DNA of 24,050 nt from a virus, in IMG/VR virus record IMGVR_UViG_3300009451_000004, positions 1 to 24,050 of that record; one strand, given 5' to 3'. The translations under genes were made by a program, and so were the position numbers. The notes beneath the pieces were generated by a model, which saw only the letters and a program-made list of their open reading frames with translations, was not told where the DNA came from and ran no database searches. Positions 20,217 to 24,050 of this stretch are shown piece by piece. Each line of letters opens with the position of its first letter. The stretch's first letter is position 1.

Positions 20217-21017
20217 TTATTTCTTGAATAATTCATCAAAAGCGGCACCCACATCAGCTGATGTTTTTACGTTACTACTAGGAGTATTTGTACGTGTTTC
20301 AGTTTTAGTAGGTTGTTCAGGTTGTGTGGTTGTTGTTGGTTCTTCGACATCTTCTTCATCACCAGATGGATTCAACCAACCCTCTAATACCGTTTTCAAT
20401 TCATCGTATGATAACTCTGAATATAAGTCGGTAATTTCAGTTTGAGCATCCAAGAATTTTGTCATGTTTTCTTGATTGTCAGTCAATGGTGTTTCCTTTG
20501 GTTTAACACGAAGTGTTGTTGTAGGATAAGAAGTACCAGCTTCTTCAGCTGATTTGTACTCAATCGTCAAATCTCTACCATTCACTGGATCGGTGATGTC
20601 ACCGTAATCAGGGTCAGCAATGTAACCAAGAATCTCTTGATATACAGTTTTACCGAATCCCCAAAATTGTACACCCTCATTTTCTTTACCACGTACTAAC
20701 ACAGGTACAAAAGTACGAAGTTTTGGCTCCATAGATTTTGCAGTTTTCCAATCATCTTTATCACCCATTCTTTTCAGTTTGTCCGCAAACTCTACAATAG
20801 GGTCTGGTCTACCAAACGATTGAGGTGATAGATAAGTTTTGTTGTTAATGTTGTAGTGAAAATAAAGTTCAATGAATGGATTATCCTTGTCAAATTTGTA
20901 AGGTACGATTCTAACTTGATGTTTTCCAGGAGTTGGTTTCCATAATAAGTCAGACTTTTTCTGTGAACTTTGTAGTTTGTTCAGTCTACCTCTGATAGCA
21001 TTAATGTCAATTGCCAT
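20217..21017 (-). CDS. 32: Single-stranded DNA-binding protein (gp32-like)
   Basis: A 266-aa protein with the layout of T4 gp32. A short N-terminal basic segment (MAIDINAIRGRLNKLQSSQK) is followed by WKPTPGKHQVRIVPYKFDKD, resembling the gp32 phrase W-K...G..V.R..P. An OB-fold core follows (FVPVLVRGKENEGVQFWGFG), with TLRVKPKETPL. A Thr/Glu-rich flexible tail ends DVGAAFDELFKK. The Cys/His zinc site of T4 gp32 is absent: I see no Cys. The protein coats single-stranded DNA and recruits UvsX and helicase loaders. It lies directly upstream of uvsX, and its leader contains a promoter, mini-ORF and hairpin, so it is probably regulated at the leader. Confidence 0.85.
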   Translation of the reverse strand: MAIDINAIRGRLNKLQSSQKKSDLLWKPTPGKHQVRIVPYKFDKDNPFIELYFHYNINNKTYLSPQSFGRPDPIVEFADKLKRMGDKDDWKTAKSMEPKLRTFVPVLVRGKENEGVQFWGFGKTVYQEILGYIADPDYGDITDPVNGRDLTIEYKSAEEAGTSYPTTTLRVKPKETPLTDNQENMTKFLDAQTEITDLYSELSYDELKTVLEGWLNPSGDEEDVEEPTTTTQPEQPTKTETRTNTPSSNVKTSADVGAAFDELFKK

Positions 21018-21120
21018 GATGTTTTTGTTTTTAAATGTTATTAATGGTGTTTATAAATTATGGTTTTATTTACGTGTCTTTACCTACACGAGATATCTGT
21101 ATATAAATATCTAAATATTG

Positions 21121-21149
21121 AAAAAATCATCCGTTTTTTTGATGATTTT
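21121..21149 (-). terminator. AT-rich hairpin with U-tract in the gene 32 leader
   Basis: The minus strand reads AAAATCATC, loop AAAAAAACG or part of it, GATGATTTTTT: an 8-9-bp stem followed by T's. It stands between the promoter 21221-21251 and gene 32, directly after the mini-ORF stop. The stem is AT-rich, so termination may be weak. The rest of the leader (21018-21120) has a CGTGT/ACACG stem-loop but no gene. Confidence 0.45.
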
Positions 21150-21189
21150 AACTATTTTTTTCGTTCGAATATACCGTAGTTTCAGTCAT
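21148..21189 (-). CDS. Possible 13-codon leader peptide before gene 32
   Basis: ATG ACT GAA ... AGT TAA encodes MTETTVYSNEKNS, about 30 nt after the promoter, with its stop overlapping the base of the downstream hairpin. The position suggests a leader peptide or chance ORF. There is no run of regulatory codons of one kind. Confidence 0.25.
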   Translation of the reverse strand: MTETTVYSNEKNS

Positions 21190-21220
21190 GTCTTTTCATA
21201 ATTGTAGTTTTTGTGTAACA

Positions 21221-21251
21221 CAAATATACGACAATTTTCTGACATATCCAA
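21221..21251 (-). promoter_or_regulatory. Bacteroidota-type promoter for gene 32 and uvsX
   Basis: TTG (21251-21249), 20-nt spacer, TATATTTG (21228-21221) on the minus strand: exact TAnnTTTG and the same spacing as at 2424-2454. It lies just after the stop of the 133-aa gene (21254). Confidence 0.6.
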
Positions 21252-21253
21252 AT

Positions 21254-21655
21254 TTAATTTGAAGAAATATCAATTATTTTAAATATTTTTGTTTTAATTA
21301 TTCTCGGTTTATTCATGTCAGTCAATACTATTGAATTACGGTAGTCAGACCAATTTACTATAAACGTACTATCTAATCTTCCATTGTTCAATGACTGTAT
21401 TAACGTGTTTAACGCATTAATTGTGTATAACGTATTTGATTCCTTTTTACGATGTATTAATATCGTATCTTCAACCGGTGTACAATTTCCGTACGATGAA
21501 TTAGTATTATACGTAATAAACAACTCTGTTGATGTTTCTTCGTTGTAAAGCACGTACATGTAATTATACACTAATTCATACCTAGTTTGTATCTTATCCA
21601 ACGTATCTTGTAACCTATCTGTTTGTGCAAATGTACACAGTAAATTTATACTCAT
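21254..21655 (-). CDS. Hypothetical protein, 133 aa
   Basis: I do not recognise a function. The 133-aa protein starts MSINLLCTFAQTDRLQDTLD and has the stretch SNTLYTINALNTLIQSLNNG, then FIVNWSDYRNSIVLTD, which looks like a small alpha/beta phage protein. There is no signal peptide beyond a short hydrophobic start and no transmembrane helix. It lies 35 nt after the large unknown gene and just before the gene 32 promoter, so it probably belongs to the upstream transcript. Confidence 0.6.
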   Translation of the reverse strand: MSINLLCTFAQTDRLQDTLDKIQTRYELVYNYMYVLYNEETSTELFITYNTNSSYGNCTPVEDTILIHRKKESNTLYTINALNTLIQSLNNGRLDSTFIVNWSDYRNSIVLTDMNKPRIIKTKIFKIIDISSN

Positions 21656-21690
21656 TGTTATTTAATTATTAACTTGTATAAATATACTTT

Positions 21691-24050
21691 TTATTTTTTT
21701 CTCTTGGATTTCAAACACTTTATTAAATCACTGCCATCATGACCAGCTATCTTTTCACCGTCACCCGCGGTTCTCCATGTATCTTCACCCAATAATACAG
21801 TTTTACCTGTTTTACTATTTATAAATTGGACACTACCCTCACCTGGCGTTATTTTTACACTTTTAGCTAAATGATTTAATAAATTCTCACGGCCGGCTCT
21901 AGTAGATATATCACCATCAAACCCAGTTAAAGACGATAGACACTCTCTATAATGTTGTGGTTGTACGTAGTCAGATCCAACGGATGATACAATTTCATCA
22001 TCAGCTGTACCGGTTATACTCCTAGTCCAATGCACAGATTTCATAAATGTACGAATAACAGTTTCAGTATGTGGCCCGTTTTCAGTTTTAACTCGTTCTC
22101 TAGCCTGATATTCAGATATACCACCCTTATCCATGAAATATTTAATGTCAGATTCGGTCACATTTTTAACAATATCTTCGTGTGTATGTTTCATAGACTC
22201 ACCACGTGTATCATTAATACTACTCAAATCTTGAAGATACTTATTATTCTTAATAGAAAGAATATCCTCTGACGATAAACCACCACCGTACAATGGTTTT
22301 TTGGTTTTAGGATCTACCTTTTTAGATATAATTTCACATATCTCGTCATCAGTTTTCTTTGGATGTTTTCTACGTTCTATTTCAAATTTAGAATTAACAT
22401 CACCCCATAAGTTTCCCATTTTCATAAGAAATTTACCAGGTGATCCAGGGCCGCTATCTGCAATGTTATGAGCTCCCTTTCGTCCAACTGATGTTGTTAT
22501 GGCTTGAATAATTTCCTTTTCATTAACCGAGTTACGTACCTCATCATCTGACATGTTGTCTATTTCATCAGATGTTAGATTATCACGTTTTTTAATTATA
22601 CTTCGTAATTCACCTACAACTATTTTATTTTTAATAGCATTTTTAACGTATTTATCGGTTGTATCTCCTGCACCTCTACCATAAACAGATGTTATAATAT
22701 TAGGTGGAATATTGTCAATATCTCGTTGACTTGTTGGATTACTCAAAGCGGCCATTGATGTAGTTGCAATCTCATTCATACCACGAACTTCACCAGATGC
22801 AATCTGGTTTATATTAACAAGTGAATCAATATCAGTACCTTCCACCGCATTGTTTTTTATATCATTGGCTCTTGCTCTTTTAGTTGTATTTGATTTAGGA
22901 TCATTATAACTTTGTTTATTTGTAATATGTAATATCTTAATCCTACCATTAACATCCTCATACATTAAAGCAGTATCACCATCTCCCTCAGAACCAGTTG
23001 CACTTGTTGAATGTTCAGCAAACTTTCTAATCTCATTTGAATAATGTTCAATACCATCTGTATCACCTGATTTCTTAGCTTCTTCCAACTTAGATATTAA
23101 CAAATTGGATGTGGTTTCACTTGCCTTTCCAGAAAAGGCATATGACTTAGGAAACCCCTTTGGTTGTGTTGGGTTAAAATCTGAATTTTCTTTGGTTTTT
23201 ACCCAATTCATTATACCAATACCAGCTGAAGATGCTATAGCTAGTTTTTCTAGTTGTTTTCTATTCTTTTTCTTATAGTATGGTATTTTAGCCATTTCAT
23301 CGATCATCATATTTACTATCTCCGTTGGACTCAACTTTGGATTTTCATATGCCAACTCAATAATCCTACAACTCACCTCCTCTTGTGCGGTTGTATCAGG
23401 GCCACCCTTTCCTGCGTTTTTTCCATTGTACGCATCATTCCTAGAATCATCTAACTCTACAAACATATCTTTTGTTGTGATTGGTTTGTATGTTGCTGTT
23501 TTACTACTAGTACCTACCAGGTAGTTTGCAATTTCATCACTTGATTGCTCTGCAAACTTAGGAAATTGTGATTTCTTATATTCTTTATCAGCTTTTGCTA
23601 ATTTATCAACGGGTATATCTTTAACTACAACATCTTTTCCGGTTGTAGTCTTACCATGTATGGTGCCATGTACTTTACCCTCAACCACCGATATATCTGT
23701 ATTTTCAACTCTGATGTATTTCGGAGATCCACTTGGACTATCTGAATAATACCCACCTCCAACGGAATAAAGTGTTTTTCCACTTGATGTTTTCATTGTA
23801 GTGGAGTTATCATCATTCTTGACAGTTGGTATAGTTGATGATTTTTTCTTAGTAATTGGTTTAGTATTATCGTTATCAGATTCAGTAGCCGCATCTTCTT
23901 CACCCTTGATTTGTTTCAGATAACCCTCTGCACCTTTACCTTTAAGAGCCGTACCTGTTTCAGGTTCAGGTTTTTGTTCACCATCTACGTTAGTTTCACC
24001 GTCCTTTGAGTCAGCTTCTGGATTATTCTTTGAGCCGCCCTCGTCACCGA
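21691..24050 (-). CDS. Large hypothetical protein, 5' end outside the window (at least 785 aa)
   Basis: The frame is open from the right edge (first full codon 24048) to TAA at 21691. The Met at 23796 is internal: the 84 codons before it read GDEGGSKNNPEADSKDGETN... KNDDNSTT, an acidic, disordered, low-complexity segment. The remainder is mostly soluble and alpha-helical, with charged stretches (FEIERRKHPKKTDDEICEII), many Gly/Ser/Asp turns and no membrane segments or recognisable enzyme motif. Repeated ARE-like helical phrases (SPTEIVNMMIDEMAKIPYY, SEYQARERVKTENGPHTETV) suggest several small domains. It may be a virion or virion-packaged protein; I cannot assign it. Confidence 0.7.
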   Translation of the reverse strand, partial: GDEGGSKNNPEADSKDGETNVDGEQKPEPETGTALKGKGAEGYLKQIKGEEDAATESDNDNTKPITKKKSSTIPTVKNDDNSTTMKTSSGKTLYSVGGGYYSDSPSGSPKYIRVENTDISVVEGKVHGTIHGKTTTGKDVVVKDIPVDKLAKADKEYKKSQFPKFAEQSSDEIANYLVGTSSKTATYKPITTKDMFVELDDSRNDAYNGKNAGKGGPDTTAQEEVSCRIIELAYENPKLSPTEIVNMMIDEMAKIPYYKKKNRKQLEKLAIASSAGIGIMNWVKTKENSDFNPTQPKGFPKSYAFSGKASETTSNLLISKLEEAKKSGDTDGIEHYSNEIRKFAEHSTSATGSEGDGDTALMYEDVNGRIKILHITNKQSYNDPKSNTTKRARANDIKNNAVEGTDIDSLVNINQIASGEVRGMNEIATTSMAALSNPTSQRDIDNIPPNIITSVYGRGAGDTTDKYVKNAIKNKIVVGELRSIIKKRDNLTSDEIDNMSDDEVRNSVNEKEIIQAITTSVGRKGAHNIADSGPGSPGKFLMKMGNLWGDVNSKFEIERRKHPKKTDDEICEIISKKVDPKTKKPLYGGGLSSEDILSIKNNKYLQDLSSINDTRGESMKHTHEDIVKNVTESDIKYFMDKGGISEYQARERVKTENGPHTETVIRTFMKSVHWTRSITGTADDEIVSSVGSDYVQPQHYRECLSSLTGFDGDISTRAGRENLLNHLAKSVKITPGEGSVQFINSKTGKTVLLGEDTWRTAGDGEKIAGHDGSDLIKCLKSKRKK

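Noticed and set aside
12-21684. T4-late-like TATAAATA sequences (12-19, 6853, 13519, 15582, 21102, 21677)
   Set aside because: All are on the plus strand, where I find no supported gene. In this AT-rich DNA they are expected by chance, and two are simply the complement of the endonuclease hairpins.
247-23454. Plus-strand open frames of 60-114 codons (e.g. 8503-8847, 5250-5546, 11382-11576)
   Set aside because: Each is the complement of a well-supported minus-strand gene, with hydrophobic or serine-rich shadow composition and no family resemblance.
1-24050. CRISPR array, tRNA or rRNA genes
   Set aside because: I saw no regularly spaced repeats, and no cloverleaf or rRNA-like sequence by eye; a tRNA scan was not possible.

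Overview
This window looks like a piece of a T4-like (myovirus-type) phage genome infecting a Bacteroidota host, probably a flavobacterium. It carries a T4-style replication block: single-stranded DNA-binding protein (gp32), recombinase (UvsX), RNase H/5' nuclease and DnaB-type helicase (gp41), followed by a class II ribonucleotide reductase (NrdJ). All supported genes lie on the minus strand, so reading order is from high to low coordinates. Host evidence: two promoters of the form TTG-N20-TATATTTG (Bacteroidota primary-sigma style, TAnnTTTG), A-rich leaders without a clear Shine-Dalgarno that often end in AAGTTATG, a Bacteroidota-looking lipoprotein, and strong AT bias.

The main feature is that three essential genes are 'fractured' by naturally split inteins. 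I count seven: two in uvsX, two in gene 41 and three in nrdJ. Each begins with Cys and ends with His-Asn before Ser, Thr or Cys. When the intein parts are removed, the exteins join into plausible full proteins: UvsX about 375 aa, gp41 about 450 aa, NrdJ about 625 aa. The breaks hold free-standing homing endonucleases (both gp41 inteins and nrdJ intein 2), a decayed endonuclease (uvsX intein 1), IS200/IS605 TnpB or right-end debris (nrdJ inteins 1 and 3), or nothing (uvsX intein 2). Three of the seven are atypically split close to the N-terminus, with N-parts of 13, 35 and 59 residues. The third uvsX piece also contains a 426-nt group I intron, so complete UvsX needs one RNA splice and two protein trans-splices.

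Layout from right to left: partial large unknown protein (24050-21691); small unknown protein; promoter, 13-codon leader ORF and hairpin; gp32; fractured uvsX (20206-17470); RNase H; fractured gene 41 (16398-12014); a DNA methyltransferase divided by one in-frame TAG (12010-10334); a second methyltransferase (10340-9276); a small histone-H1-like protein; fractured nrdJ (8900-4354), ending in an IS605 right-end remnant; then small unknown genes, a damaged lipoprotein gene, an HD-domain hydrolase, a third methyltransferase related to the second, and small genes at the left edge.

Together the genes form a DNA replication, nucleotide supply and DNA modification block. Selfish elements (split inteins, homing endonucleases, a group I intron, transposon fragments) have accumulated in its most conserved motifs: the Walker A loops of UvsX and gp41, and the residue next to the catalytic radical Cys of NrdJ.
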